A DNA stretch of 64,000 nucleotides from Castellaniella sp. (GTDB lineage: Bacteria > Pseudomonadota > Gammaproteobacteria > Burkholderiales > Burkholderiaceae_B): contig JAHRWZ010000051.1 of assembly GCA_019104865.1 (NCBI GenBank), positions 28,721-92,720 on the forward strand, given 5' to 3'. Position 1 is the first letter of the stretch, and every line of letters starts with the position of its first letter. Both the position numbers and the translations under genes were made by a program. Positions 53,672 to 62,820 of this stretch are shown piece by piece. The notes under the pieces are model-generated. The model did no database searches. It was not told the DNA's origin and saw only the letters and a program-made list of their open reading frames with translations.

Positions 53672-55339
53672 TCACTCCTGACGGCAGGTGGCACGGGCGG
53701 CGGCGGCACGGATCCGGGCGGCATCCGGCGAACGCCAGCGCCCGGCGATATGCTGATCGGGCCGGATCAGCCAGGCGGACCCATGACGGGCGTCGTACCG
53801 CTCGGCGAACCGGCCCGAATAATCTTCGAAGACCCTCAGGCCGTGCGGCGAACGCCCGCCCGAGGGGGACACCAAGATCACATCGATCGGTATGTCGCCG
53901 CCCATCAGCCCCTGCAGGGCGGCGGCCTGAGGAACGTCGGACGGCTGATCGACGTAGACCAGCAACTGAAACCGGTTGCCCAGGCGGTCCAGCAGCCAGA
54001 AATGGTCCACCTGCGCACGCATGGGACTGTCGTCGCACGGAGCGCCCGGCACCATGTCGCCGGCGAATTCCGCGGTATCCAGGGTATTGAGGCTGGACTC
54101 CGCCTGGATGGACGGCACCGAAAACCGGCCTGAATTGACCAGCGCCCGGGCAAAGGGATACTGGCGCGCCAGACCCAGCACGGCATTGCGAAACGCCAGG
54201 GATACGCGCGTTTTTGGGGTGATGAAATCAGTCGAGCGGGTGGAATTGCGCAGATTCTCGGTGGCGGCGAAGGTGCGTTCCTCGGAATAGGTGTCCAGCA
54301 GGGTTTCGGGAGCCTTGTCTTCCAGGACCAGCCGCAGCTTCCAGATCAGATTGTCGGCGTCCTGGATGCCGGAATTTGCTCCCCGCGCGCCGAAAGGCGA
54401 CACCTGGTGCGCGGCATCGCCAACGAACAGGACGCGGCCATGGCGGAACTGCGCCATCCGGCGGCATTGGAAGGTATAGACGCTGACCCATTCCAGATCG
54501 AATTCGTGTTCCTCGCCCAGCATGGCTTTGATGCGCGGAATGACGTTTTCCGGCCGCTTCTGTTCCTCGGGATCGGCATCCCACCCAAGCTGGAAATCGA
54601 TACGCCAGACGTTGTCGGCCTGATGATGCAGCAGGACGGACTGCCCCGGATGGAAGGGCGGGTCGAACCAAAACCAGCGTTCGGCGGGAAAATCGGCCTT
54701 CATCACCACATCGGCGATCAGGAAACGGTCCATGAAGACCTTGCCCTCGACCTCCAGCCCCATCGCGCGCCGGATGCTGCTGTGCGCCCCGTCGGCGGCA
54801 ATCAGCCAGTCGGCGGCCAGGGAATATTCACCTTCGGGTGTCTCGACCTGCAGCGTGACCCCTTGCTCCTGCGTCTGCAAGCCGATGACCTTGCTGCGAA
54901 ATCGCAGATCCAGCAAGGGCAGCTTCCGCGCCCGGCGCACGAGAAATTCCTCGAGGTAATACTGCTGCAGATTGATCATGCCCGGGCGGCGATGATCCGG
55001 TTGCGACAACAGATTGAAGCGGTAGACCTCTTCGGTACGGAAGAAGGTGCGGCCGACGCTCCAGCTGACCCCCTTGTCGACGCAGTCGTTCCCCACCCCC
55101 AGACGATCCAGGATCTCCAGCACGCGCTTGGCATAGCAGACCCCCCGCGACCCCACGGAGACGGTATCGTCGTCATCGAGCAGCACCACAGGCACGCCCT
55201 GCTGCGCCAGATCGATGGCTGCCACCAAGCCCACCGGTCCGGCGCCGACCACGACGACCGGATAGCGTTTGGATGGTTTGCCTTGCAGCTCGGGGGGAGC
55301 CTGAAAGGCATATTTCGGATATTCATAGGTGCTCTGCAT
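53672..55339 (-). CDS. FAD-dependent aromatic-ring monooxygenase (MhpA/PheA-like)
   Basis: A 555-residue group A flavoprotein hydroxylase. Dinucleotide motif VVGAGPVGLVAAIDLAQQG is at about 30-48, the NADPH/FAD DG motif AADGAHSSIRRAMG near 185-198, and the GD motif LFVGDAAHQVSPFGARGANSGIQDADNL near 303-330. The C-terminal thioredoxin-like part (about 430-545) is present as in 3-(3-hydroxyphenyl)propionate and phenol hydroxylases. It should add one oxygen to a phenolic acid or a related ring. It lies between the MBL gene (33 bp) and DUF2783 (4 bp) in one operon. The substrate is unknown. Confidence 0.92.
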   Translation of the reverse strand: MQSTYEYPKYAFQAPPELQGKPSKRYPVVVVGAGPVGLVAAIDLAQQGVPVVLLDDDDTVSVGSRGVCYAKRVLEILDRLGVGNDCVDKGVSWSVGRTFFRTEEVYRFNLLSQPDHRRPGMINLQQYYLEEFLVRRARKLPLLDLRFRSKVIGLQTQEQGVTLQVETPEGEYSLAADWLIAADGAHSSIRRAMGLEVEGKVFMDRFLIADVVMKADFPAERWFWFDPPFHPGQSVLLHHQADNVWRIDFQLGWDADPEEQKRPENVIPRIKAMLGEEHEFDLEWVSVYTFQCRRMAQFRHGRVLFVGDAAHQVSPFGARGANSGIQDADNLIWKLRLVLEDKAPETLLDTYSEERTFAATENLRNSTRSTDFITPKTRVSLAFRNAVLGLARQYPFARALVNSGRFSVPSIQAESSLNTLDTAEFAGDMVPGAPCDDSPMRAQVDHFWLLDRLGNRFQLLVYVDQPSDVPQAAALQGLMGGDIPIDVILVSPSGGRSPHGLRVFEDYSGRFAERYDARHGSAWLIRPDQHIAGRWRSPDAARIRAAAARATCRQE

Positions 55340-55372
55340 AAGTCTCGTCTCCTCACAGGCTGCCGGTCATGA

Positions 55373-56335
55373 TCAGGACTGCAGTCCGTGCCACATTTCC
55401 TTGTCGCGCTGCGCCGTCCAGATCCGCGGGTGCGTCACCCCGGACGCCTCGTCCATCGCGCGCACCACATCGAACGGCAAGCAGTGCTCGTAGATGAACA
55501 CATCGGCGAACTTGGGGTCCATGGACCGCCGGATATGGGCCATGGCCTGCTTCAGATCCAATCCCTGGGCGTGGGCTTCGCAGGCGGCGCCGAACAGGGT
55601 CGTCACGAAATCCCGCGTATAGGCCAGGCCCGCCGCGACGCGTTCAGGCGAATCCAGGGCCGGACCGCGTCCCGGCACCAGTTTTTCCGCCTGCAGGGCA
55701 GCCAGCGCATCCAGGGTGGCCGGCCATTCCGCCAACTGGGCGTCGCCCGTGTAGCAAGCAGCATCGTATTCGACCAGGTCGCCGGAAAAGAGCACCCGCT
55801 CGGAGGGCACCCAGACGACGGTGTCGCCCTTGGTGTGGCCGGAGCCGGGATGAAAAACCCGCACCTCCAGGTCTTTACCCATCCACAGGCTGATCCCGTC
55901 ATCGAACACCAGGGTGGGCCAGGTCAGCCCCGGAATCGCGCCGAAATCCTGGAACAGGCGCGGGAACCGTTCGTATTCGGACTGCATGTCCTGAGCGCCA
56001 CGCTCGACGATCATCTCGTGGGTGCCGCGGCTGGCAATAATTTCCTGCAGCCCTTCGGCGCGATACGCCGATGCCCCCAGCACCCGCACCGCATGGTAGT
56101 GCGACAGCACGGCATATTTGATGGGTTTGTCCGTCAGCCGGCGGATCGTGGCAATCAGCTGCTGCGCCATCACCGGGGTGGCCAGCGTATCGCAGATCAG
56201 CACGGAATCGTCGCCGATGATGACCCCCGTGTTCGGGTCACCCTCGGCGGTATACGACCAGCAATGCTCGGACAGGCGGGAAAAGGTGGTCTTCTTTTCC
56301 TCGAGATCGGCCACCGAGGCGAATTGTTTGTTCAT
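55373..56335 (-). CDS. MBL-fold protein with a degenerate metal motif
   Basis: A 320-residue metallo-beta-lactamase-fold protein. Visible are GVIIGDDSVLICDTLATPVMAQQLI, then the first motif reads LSHYHAVRVLGA: the HxH pair is kept, but the D-H of HxHxDH is V-R. Later ligands look normal: His in HPGSGHTKGDTVVW (about 170) and Asp in VLFSGDLVEYDAA (about 193). The C-terminal helical part has EHCLPFDVVRAMDEA. Whether it is a hydrolase with altered metal binding, or inactive, cannot be said. It sits between the LivF-like gene and the FAD monooxygenase, so a role in the same pathway (ester, lactone or thioester cleavage) is likely. Confidence 0.88.
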   Translation of the reverse strand: MNKQFASVADLEEKKTTFSRLSEHCWSYTAEGDPNTGVIIGDDSVLICDTLATPVMAQQLIATIRRLTDKPIKYAVLSHYHAVRVLGASAYRAEGLQEIIASRGTHEMIVERGAQDMQSEYERFPRLFQDFGAIPGLTWPTLVFDDGISLWMGKDLEVRVFHPGSGHTKGDTVVWVPSERVLFSGDLVEYDAACYTGDAQLAEWPATLDALAALQAEKLVPGRGPALDSPERVAAGLAYTRDFVTTLFGAACEAHAQGLDLKQAMAHIRRSMDPKFADVFIYEHCLPFDVVRAMDEASGVTHPRIWTAQRDKEMWHGLQS

Positions 56336-56396
56336 GGATGGATTCCTGAAAAAATTGGTGCGGCATCCCCGCCCGGAGGCCGGAACACCCGAGGGG

Positions 56397-57716
56397 CTAC
56401 ATGCCCAGATAGGCCGCGCGGACCTGCTCGTTGCGGATCATGTCCTGCCCGGTACCCGACAGTACGATATTCCCGGTTTCCAGGACATAGGCCCGATCGG
56501 CGATGCCCAGCGCGGCAAAGGCATTCTGTTCGACCAGCAGGATCGTCATCCCCTGCGCCTTCAGGGTACGGATGACGTTGAAGACTTCCTCGACCAGCAG
56601 CGGCGCCAGCCCCATCGATGGCTCGTCGAGCAGCAGCAGGCGCGGGCGCCCCATCAGGGCCCGGCTGATGGCCAGCATCTGCTGCTGGCCGCCCGACAGC
56701 GTGCCGGCCGGCAACTGACGCTTCTCGTACAGTACGGGAAACATGGCATAGACCCGGTCCAGATCCTCGGCCACCTGCGCGCCCTGGCGCAGATAGGCGC
56801 CCAGGCGCAGGTTATCCTCGATGGACAGGGGCCCGAATACCTGCCGGCCTTCCGGACTATGGCAGATCCCGGCGCGCACTCGGCGGTCCGCCCGCACACG
56901 GCCCAGATCCTGGCCGGCGAAGCGGATGCTGCCGCCGCTCATGGACTGAATACCCGACAGGGTGCGCAGAAAGGTGGTCTTGCCGGCCCCGTTAGCCCCC
57001 ACCAGCGCGACCAGTTCGCCCTTGTGGACTTCCAGGTCGATGCCGTTGAGCGCCTGGATGCGGCCATAGCAGGACTTCAGGCCCCTGACTTGAAGCAGCG
57101 GCTCCCGCGCCGCACGGGCGGCATCGAGATGTTTGAAACCACCCGCGCTGCGCCCACCCAGACCGATGGTATCGGGTGCCAGGGACACGATCCGGTGGTA
57201 GAGCTCGCGGTATTCGGCGCGCGCCTGCTCGCCAAATAGCGGATCCTGGTGATCGCCGAAGGCCGCCGTGATCCCGGCCCAGTCCTCGGGCTGCAGGATC
57301 GCCCGCGACAGCGGAATCACGTCCTTTTCCTCGGACTGGATGTGGTGCTTGAGCGCCGCGGCATAGTGGCGCAGGCCGGCGATGAAATCCGCGTTGCCGG
57401 CCAGTCCCCCGGTGTCGCGCCCCAGAACCGCACGCAGGGCCTGCAGATGCTGCGGGCCATCCCGGTGTTCCGCCTCCAGGCGGTCCAACACGGCCGCGGC
57501 CTCGGGGCTGCGCCGGCGCAGGGCCAGGAACAGATACTGGTCTTCCTTTGCGTGGTGACAGCCATCCATGAATTCACGGATATAGTCGAACAGGGCGGTG
57601 AAGAATGCTTCATCGACCGGCTGGCCGGTTTCCAGATCGTTGGCGACCCAGTCGATGGTAATGGCAATGCGCCACAGATTGCGGTGCTCTTCCTGAATGA
57701 TGTCGAGTGCGTGCAT
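56397..57716 (-). CDS. Hemerythrin-domain / LivF-type ABC ATPase fusion protein
   Basis: A 439-residue protein of two parts. Residues 1-155 are a hemerythrin HHE domain: IIQEEHRNLW (about 7-16), DGCHHAKEDQYLF (about 51-63), LEAEHRDG (about 81-88) and HHIQSEEKDVIPLSRA (about 118-133) give the iron-ligand pattern. After a linker with a Gly-rich GLGGRSAGGF, residues 208-439 are a complete LivF ATPase: Walker A GANGAGKT, LSGGQQQMLAISRA, LLLLDEPSMGLAP, LVEQNA, ending VRAAYLGM. Normal LivF is about 235 residues, so the hemerythrin part is an addition, not a frame error; the reading frame is continuous. Hemerythrin domains bind O2 or NO, so transport may be tied to oxygen status. Confidence 0.92.
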   Translation of the reverse strand: MHALDIIQEEHRNLWRIAITIDWVANDLETGQPVDEAFFTALFDYIREFMDGCHHAKEDQYLFLALRRRSPEAAAVLDRLEAEHRDGPQHLQALRAVLGRDTGGLAGNADFIAGLRHYAAALKHHIQSEEKDVIPLSRAILQPEDWAGITAAFGDHQDPLFGEQARAEYRELYHRIVSLAPDTIGLGGRSAGGFKHLDAARAAREPLLQVRGLKSCYGRIQALNGIDLEVHKGELVALVGANGAGKTTFLRTLSGIQSMSGGSIRFAGQDLGRVRADRRVRAGICHSPEGRQVFGPLSIEDNLRLGAYLRQGAQVAEDLDRVYAMFPVLYEKRQLPAGTLSGGQQQMLAISRALMGRPRLLLLDEPSMGLAPLLVEEVFNVIRTLKAQGMTILLVEQNAFAALGIADRAYVLETGNIVLSGTGQDMIRNEQVRAAYLGM

Positions 57717-57728
57717 GCGGATTTCCGT

Positions 57729-58490
57729 TCAGGCGTGACCGCCGAGATACGCGGCGATAACGTCCGGGTTGCGCCGGACCTCGGCGCCCGTGCCTTCGGC
57801 CAGGCGCTTGCCATAGTCGAGCACCAGGATGCGGTCGGACAAGTTCATCACCATCTTCATGTCATGTTCCACCAGGACGACGGTGACCCCGGTATCGGCG
57901 ATGCGCCGCACCAGGGCGTCGACTTCCTGGGTTTCCTTGGGATTCAGACCGGCGGCGGGCTCGTCCAGGAACAGCAGGCGCGGCTGCATGGCCAGCGCCC
58001 GGGCGATCTCCAGACGCTTGAGCGCCCCATAGGGCATGCTGTCGGCGCGTGTGCGCACATACGCATCCAGACCAACAAAGCGCATCAGTTCGGCGGCCTT
58101 TTCTCGCAGGACGGCATCGCCGCGCCGGATGGACGGCAGGCGCAGCAGCGCCTTGAACAGATTGCGATCCAAATGCAGGTGGGCCCCCACCATGACGTTT
58201 TCCAACGCGCTCATGTTCATCCAGACCTGCAGATTCTGGAAGGTACGCGCCACCCCGAAGCCGGCCAGGCGGCTGGGGTCGCAGCCCTGGATTTCGCGGC
58301 CATCCAGGCGGATCGTCCCCGATTCGGGGCAATAGACGCCGGTGACCAGATTGAACAGCGTGGTCTTGCCCGCGCCATTGGGTCCGATCACCGAATACAC
58401 GATGCCGGCATCCACGGAAAAGCTGACATCCTGCACCGCCCGGACATTGCCGAACCGCACGGACAGGTTCTCGACTTCCAGCAACGCCAT
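57729..58490 (-). CDS. livG: Branched-chain-type ABC transporter ATP-binding protein (LivG family)
   Basis: A 253-residue ABC ATPase with Walker A GPNGAGKTT (about 34-42), signature PYGALKRLEIARAL (the degenerate LivG form), Walker B LLFLDEPAAGLNP, and switch VEHDMKMVM. It ends with VIAAYLGGHA. It is the partner of the hemerythrin-LivF fusion, 12 bp upstream of it. In this operon no binding protein is found between LivH and the monooxygenase, so either the receptor is elsewhere or one is shared. Confidence 0.94.
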   Translation of the reverse strand: MALLEVENLSVRFGNVRAVQDVSFSVDAGIVYSVIGPNGAGKTTLFNLVTGVYCPESGTIRLDGREIQGCDPSRLAGFGVARTFQNLQVWMNMSALENVMVGAHLHLDRNLFKALLRLPSIRRGDAVLREKAAELMRFVGLDAYVRTRADSMPYGALKRLEIARALAMQPRLLFLDEPAAGLNPKETQEVDALVRRIADTGVTVVLVEHDMKMVMNLSDRILVLDYGKRLAEGTGAEVRRNPDVIAAYLGGHA

Positions 58491-58493
58491 GGT

Positions 58494-59426
58494 TCAGTCT
58501 CCCCTGGAAAGCCGGGCCGCCAGCGACGGGACCAGCCCGCGTGGCAGAAAGATCATGCACAGCATCAGAATCGCGCCAAACACCACGACTTCCCAGCCCT
58601 CGAAGGTGGCCAGCGCCTGGGGCAGCGCCGTCAGCAGCACGGCCCCCAGAATGGACCCGAACACCGATGCCATGCCGCCGACCACCACCATCGTGATCAA
58701 CTCGATCGAATGGAAGAAATTGGCAACTTCAGGGGTCACGAAACCGACGTAATGCGCCAGCACGCTGCCCATGAGGCTGGCCGCGATGGCCGAGAGCACA
58801 AAGACGGCCGCCTTGTAGCGGGGAACGTCCACCCCCACGACTCGCGAGGCGGTTTCCGAACCATGCAGGCCGCGCAAGGCGCGCCCAAACGGAGAGTCGA
58901 TCAGATTGAGCGCCCCCCAGGTCGTCAGCAGCAGCACGATGGCCATCACCCAGTACCATTGCAGGTCACGCACCATGTCGTAGCCGAACAGCGTCATGGA
59001 CGGCACCGGCATGCCGTCGGGCCCGCCGGTCCAGGCGGCCTCGTTGCGGATCACGATATTGATGATGATGCCCAGCCCCAGCGTCGCCATGGCCAGATAG
59101 TGGCCCTTCAGTTTGAGAATGGGGCGCGCCACGATCAGGGCCAGGAGGCCCGCGGCGGCGGCCCCCGCGACCATGGCGGCCAGGGGGTGCCAGCCTAGAT
59201 GCGTGGGCAGCACAGCCGAGGCGTAAGCCCCGATGCCCACGAAACCCGCATGCCCCAGACTGATCTGTCCGGCATAGCCGACCAACAGGTTCAGGCCGAT
59301 CACGATCACCGCATTGATCGCCATGCGGATGGCAATGTCCAGGAAGTAGCTGTTGGGTACGGCGAAGGGCACCACCGCGAGCACGGCGGCCAGAACGATC
59401 AGCCCGATCATCGATTGTCTGCGCAT
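58494..59426 (-). CDS. livM: Branched-chain-type ABC transporter permease (LivM family)
   Basis: A 310-residue permease. The frame extends far upstream, but the ATG at 59426 (MRRQSMIG) lies 2 bp after the livH stop and gives normal length. LIVG-type features are LNLLVGYAGQISLGHAGFVGIGAYASA near 45-72, the coupling loop LRGLHGSETASRVVGVDVPRYK near 180-200 and LCMIFLPRGLVPSLA at the end. It is 3 bp before livG. Confidence 0.93.
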   Translation of the reverse strand: MRRQSMIGLIVLAAVLAVVPFAVPNSYFLDIAIRMAINAVIVIGLNLLVGYAGQISLGHAGFVGIGAYASAVLPTHLGWHPLAAMVAGAAAAGLLALIVARPILKLKGHYLAMATLGLGIIINIVIRNEAAWTGGPDGMPVPSMTLFGYDMVRDLQWYWVMAIVLLLTTWGALNLIDSPFGRALRGLHGSETASRVVGVDVPRYKAAVFVLSAIAASLMGSVLAHYVGFVTPEVANFFHSIELITMVVVGGMASVFGSILGAVLLTALPQALATFEGWEVVVFGAILMLCMIFLPRGLVPSLAARLSRGD

Positions 59427-59428
59427 GC

Positions 59429-60304
59429 TCACACCCGATCCGTGGAACGGCCGCCGAACAAGCCGCGCGGCATGAAGAACAGCACCAGCAGGATCAGGAC
59501 GAAGGGGATGGCGTCCTTGTAGGCGGACGACACGTATCCCGCCCCCATGGATTCCAGGATGCCCAACAGCAACCCGCCCACCACGGCCCCCAGGCCATTG
59601 CCCAACCCGCCCAGAACGGCCGCCACGAAACCCTTGAGGCCCAGCATGATGCCCACGTCGTACGAGGTCAGCGTGATCGGAGCGATCAGGATGCCCCCCA
59701 GGGCGCCCAGCGCGGCGGCCAATGCGAAGCTGACGAGCAGTACCCAGCCGGTGCTGACCCCGACCAGCTGCGCGGCGACATGGTTGTAGGCGGTGGCCAG
59801 CATGGCCTTGCCCGCCAGCGTGCGGCTGAAGAAATACCAGAGCAGCACCACCGCCAGCGCAGTCACCCCGAACACCCACAGGCTCTGCGGCAGCAACATG
59901 GCGCCGAGGATGAACATCGGCTCATGATCGGAGAACGGCGGCAGGCTGTGCGCGTTCTTTCCCAACCAGACCTGCGCCAGCCCGCGAATCACCAGGGACG
60001 CGCCGATCGTGATGATGATCAGGGTGACGGTTTCCGCGTCCTTGACGGGTTCGATCGCGATCTTTTCCAGCAGCACACCAACCCCGGCGGGCAGCAGTAC
60101 CGCCAGCGCGAAGGCCACCCCCCAATGCAGGCCGATCTGGGTGAAGAATACTGCCAGCATGCCGCCCAGCATGACGAATTCGCCCTGGGCGAAGTTGATG
60201 ACGTGGCTGGCGTTGTAGATCAGGTTGAATCCCAGGGCCACCAGGGCATAGGTCGCCCCGACGGTGAGCCCCGAAAACAGGAATTGCAGGAACTCGGCTT
60301 GCAC
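59429..60304 (-). CDS. livH: Branched-chain-type ABC transporter permease (LivH family)
   Basis: A 291-residue permease with GATYALVALGFNLIYNASHVINFAQGEFVMLGGML near 16-50 and the loop AMLATAYNHVAAQLVGVSTGW near 160-180. I use the GTG at 60304 (VQAEFLQF) because GGAG lies 8 nt upstream; the longer frame starting at 60409 has no ribosome site and its first 35 codons are not protein-like. It is the first gene after the 405-bp gap, so this gap should hold the operon promoter. Confidence 0.92.
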   Translation of the reverse strand: MQAEFLQFLFSGLTVGATYALVALGFNLIYNASHVINFAQGEFVMLGGMLAVFFTQIGLHWGVAFALAVLLPAGVGVLLEKIAIEPVKDAETVTLIIITIGASLVIRGLAQVWLGKNAHSLPPFSDHEPMFILGAMLLPQSLWVFGVTALAVVLLWYFFSRTLAGKAMLATAYNHVAAQLVGVSTGWVLLVSFALAAALGALGGILIAPITLTSYDVGIMLGLKGFVAAVLGGLGNGLGAVVGGLLLGILESMGAGYVSSAYKDAIPFVLILLVLFFMPRGLFGGRSTDRV

Positions 60305-60709
60305 GGATGGTCTCCAATGTCGGGCAGCCAGCGGTTTGTCGGCGTTCCGGTGCGAATAGGTACGGAATCGGAAAGTGCATCCCCGGATCCAATACATTAC
60401 AAACATCATGAAAATTTATAGATGTTTGGTATCAACGCAAAGATAGAGAACTTGTCCGGATTGTTCAATACTGGCTGATGAATTACCGACACTCACTCGG
60501 GAAAACGATCAGATTAAGTTCAGCTTATCTGATTCATTCATCAGTGATTCTGCTGAATCCAGTTAACCAGATACAACACCAATTCAATCTATATTGAGTG
60601 GTTATCCGTATCATGAGCGGGATAGACCGTGTTTTCACGATGCCTGCCGGGCAGGCCGCGGGCGACCGAAAACACGAGGGTGAATCGCGCGGCCCGGCCG
60701 CACGGAACC
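60305..60709. other. 405-bp AT-rich intergenic region between paaX-like and livH
   Basis: No gene is supported here. It is noticeably AT-rich from about 60390 to 60610 and carries an 8-bp-arm inverted repeat at 60400-60428. It contains TAAG-TTCAG-CTTA near 60515. It probably holds the promoter and operators for the Liv operon and perhaps the 3' end of the PaaX transcript. Confidence 0.5.
60400..60428. promoter_or_regulatory. Inverted repeat upstream of livH (possible operator)
   Basis: CAAACATC (60400-60407) and GATGTTTG (60421-60428), separated by 13 AT-rich bases, about 95-125 bp upstream of the livH start. The length and symmetry suit a dimeric repressor such as the adjacent PaaX-type protein. 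Confidence 0.55.
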
Positions 60710-61696
60710 CTACACGGAGATCGCGGACAGGGGATCGTCGATGGGGAAGCGCTCGAAGCCGTCGGTCCGGCGTTCGGGCATGACGCCATCGGCCAGACGC
60801 ATGTGGGTGTCCAGATGCCATTCGGACGGCTCGGCCAGGCGCCGGTAGAGTTCCCGGCAGGACAGGCGCGCCGTCTGGCCCGGCCAGTCGGACGGCAATA
60901 GCACTTCGGGCAGCTCGGGGTCGCGCAGCAGAAGACGCCGGTAGTCGTGGATCAGCAGTACGCGCAGCAGGAAGGCTTCCCGGGGCTCGATGCGCGCCAT
61001 CCGGTCCCGGCGAAGTTCGGCGAGGATCGGCAGGTAATCGGATACGAAGGTCGCATAGGACTCGGCCAGACGATCCAGATTCCAGGCGCGCGCCACCAGA
61101 TCGGCATCGGAGGCACTGCGCGCCGTGCGGGAATCGGCCGCCAACAGCGGCAGCAGACTGCCCAGGACATCCTGCAGTCCGTCGGCCGCCAGCGCATCGA
61201 ACACCGCTTCGAGATCGGTCGACGGATGGACGAAGCAATCCCCCCCCAGCGTCCCGAAACCCTGCCACTGCAGGGCCTGACGCAGGTGGTCCCGCTGCCG
61301 GACATCCAGATCGCCCACCACCAGGATCAGACGCCAGCGGCGATCCCAGATCGGGGCATGCGATGCATAGATATGGCGGGAGGCCTCTTCGAAGCGCAAC
61401 TGACCCGATGACGTCAGCACATAGTCGGCACGGCGCCCATGGGCATCGGCGCGCAGCCATTGTTCCTTTGCGAGCCGGAAGACCGAGGTGCGCACCAGCC
61501 GCTCGTTCAGCCCGAGTGGTTCCAGCAATTGGATCAGGCTACCCAGCCAGATCCGGCCGCCGCGGGGCAGGACGGCATCGCCGAAGACCGTCATGATCAG
61601 CGAGCCCGCGCGAACCCGCTGCTGCTGGCGAAATCGGTCAAGACGCTGCTGAATGGCTGGAATCAAGGCGCGGACCCGCCGCAGGGCGGCGGACAA
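60710..61696 (-). CDS. PaaX family transcriptional repressor
   Basis: A 328-residue PaaX-type regulator. Its N-terminal winged helix is visible in GSLIMTVFGDAVLPRGGRIWLGSLIQLLEPLGLNERLVRTSVFRLAKEQWL (about 31-81). The core has WDRRWRLILVVGDLDVRQRDHLRQALQWQGFGTLGGDCFVHP near 115-157, and the C-terminal LLIHDYRRLLLRDPELPEVLLPSDWPG is characteristic. PaaX represses phenylacetate genes and responds to phenylacetyl-CoA; this paralogue has no paa genes next to it. It follows the reductase by 6 bp, so it is probably in the same transcript as the diiron protein and reductase. Confidence 0.92.
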   Translation of the reverse strand: MSAALRRVRALIPAIQQRLDRFRQQQRVRAGSLIMTVFGDAVLPRGGRIWLGSLIQLLEPLGLNERLVRTSVFRLAKEQWLRADAHGRRADYVLTSSGQLRFEEASRHIYASHAPIWDRRWRLILVVGDLDVRQRDHLRQALQWQGFGTLGGDCFVHPSTDLEAVFDALAADGLQDVLGSLLPLLAADSRTARSASDADLVARAWNLDRLAESYATFVSDYLPILAELRRDRMARIEPREAFLLRVLLIHDYRRLLLRDPELPEVLLPSDWPGQTARLSCRELYRRLAEPSEWHLDTHMRLADGVMPERRTDGFERFPIDDPLSAISV

Positions 61697-61702
61697 AAAA
61701 GT

Positions 61703-62743
61703 TCAGGACGAGGAGCGGCCCTGCGCACGAACATTCTGCACGGCAAAGAAGCCTTCCTTGTGGATGAATTCATCACGGGCCCCCAGGGATTTGACGGTTG
61801 CGACACAGGAATCGACGAATTCCGGACTGCCTGCGATGAAAACACTATGCGCGGACAAATCGGGATATAGCCCCGGCAGGATCGTATTGATGCGACCCTG
61901 CAGACAGCCTTCCCGCTGTTCGCGCGTGAGCGTTATTTTATAGTCGAAATTCCGATGCTTGGTGCGCCACCACGACATCAGGCCCCCGCCGTAGACATCT
62001 TCCCAGGCGCGGGCGGAAAAGATCATGTCGACCCGCTTGCGATAGCCGCGCTGCAGCGCCGCCTCGGCGAGATCCAGGATGGGCGCCAGCCCCGTCCCCG
62101 CCGCCAGGCACAACACTGGCGTATCGGCCGAGGGATCGCCGATGAAGGTGCCATAGGCGCCATTGATCTTGATGCTGTCACCCAGCTTGAGGGTATCGTG
62201 GATCCATGCACTGGTCACCCCGTCATCGGCCCGGGCAACCTGCAATGTGATCTCGCCATCGTGGCGGGGGGCATTGGCGATCGAATAGGCGCGGCGTGGA
62301 ACGCCGGCGCGCTCATCGCCTAATGTGACGTACTGACCCGGCCAGTACCGGATGGGTTTGCCCACTGGCCGCAGGCGGATTTCCAGCGTGCGGGGGGTCA
62401 GTTCGCGGCGATCGATCAACACGAACAGCGCACCTTCCCGCGGGGGAAACAGCTTGGGACGCGCATCGGCCGTCCCCCATTCGATCACCATCTCGTCGGA
62501 AATCGGCTTCGCCATGCACATCAGACCGTAGCCGTGATGGCGTTCCTCGGCGGACAGCGCCATATCAAGCACCATGCCCTGGTCGTACTGACCCGACACC
62601 ACCTTGACTTTGCATTCCCCGCAGGCCCCCGCCCGGCAGTTGTTGGGCAGCGCGTACCCCGCCTTTTCCAGCGCCATCAAGGCGGTGTCGGTCTCCTTCC
62701 ATTCCACTGATTTGCCGGAAGGTTCAATGGTGATGCGTGCCAT
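61703..62743 (-). CDS. [2Fe-2S]/FAD/NAD(P)H oxygenase reductase
   Basis: A 346-residue electron-transfer protein. Residues 1-95 are a plant-type [2Fe-2S] ferredoxin (CRAGACGECK near 36-45 and a fourth Cys in GLMCMAKP near 75). Residues 105-340 are a ferredoxin-NADP reductase unit with RAYSIANAP for FAD (about 150) and LCLAAGTGLAPILDLAE for NAD(P)H (about 212). The ferredoxin is N-terminal, as in BenC and methane-monooxygenase reductases, not C-terminal as in PaaE. It lies 77 bp downstream of the diiron gene and likely supplies its electrons. Confidence 0.93.
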   Translation of the reverse strand: MARITIEPSGKSVEWKETDTALMALEKAGYALPNNCRAGACGECKVKVVSGQYDQGMVLDMALSAEERHHGYGLMCMAKPISDEMVIEWGTADARPKLFPPREGALFVLIDRRELTPRTLEIRLRPVGKPIRYWPGQYVTLGDERAGVPRRAYSIANAPRHDGEITLQVARADDGVTSAWIHDTLKLGDSIKINGAYGTFIGDPSADTPVLCLAAGTGLAPILDLAEAALQRGYRKRVDMIFSARAWEDVYGGGLMSWWRTKHRNFDYKITLTREQREGCLQGRINTILPGLYPDLSAHSVFIAGSPEFVDSCVATVKSLGARDEFIHKEGFFAVQNVRAQGRSSS

Positions 62744-62820
62744 AGTGCTCTCGAATGAATTCGGATGGTCCCGTCAGCCGCGGGCGACAGGACCTGTGGG
62801 TCGATGAAAGATCGCCAGTG

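Noticed and set aside
57249..59198. 649-codon plus-strand open frame
   Set aside because: It runs opposite the hemerythrin-LivF, LivG and LivM genes and is a composition artefact.
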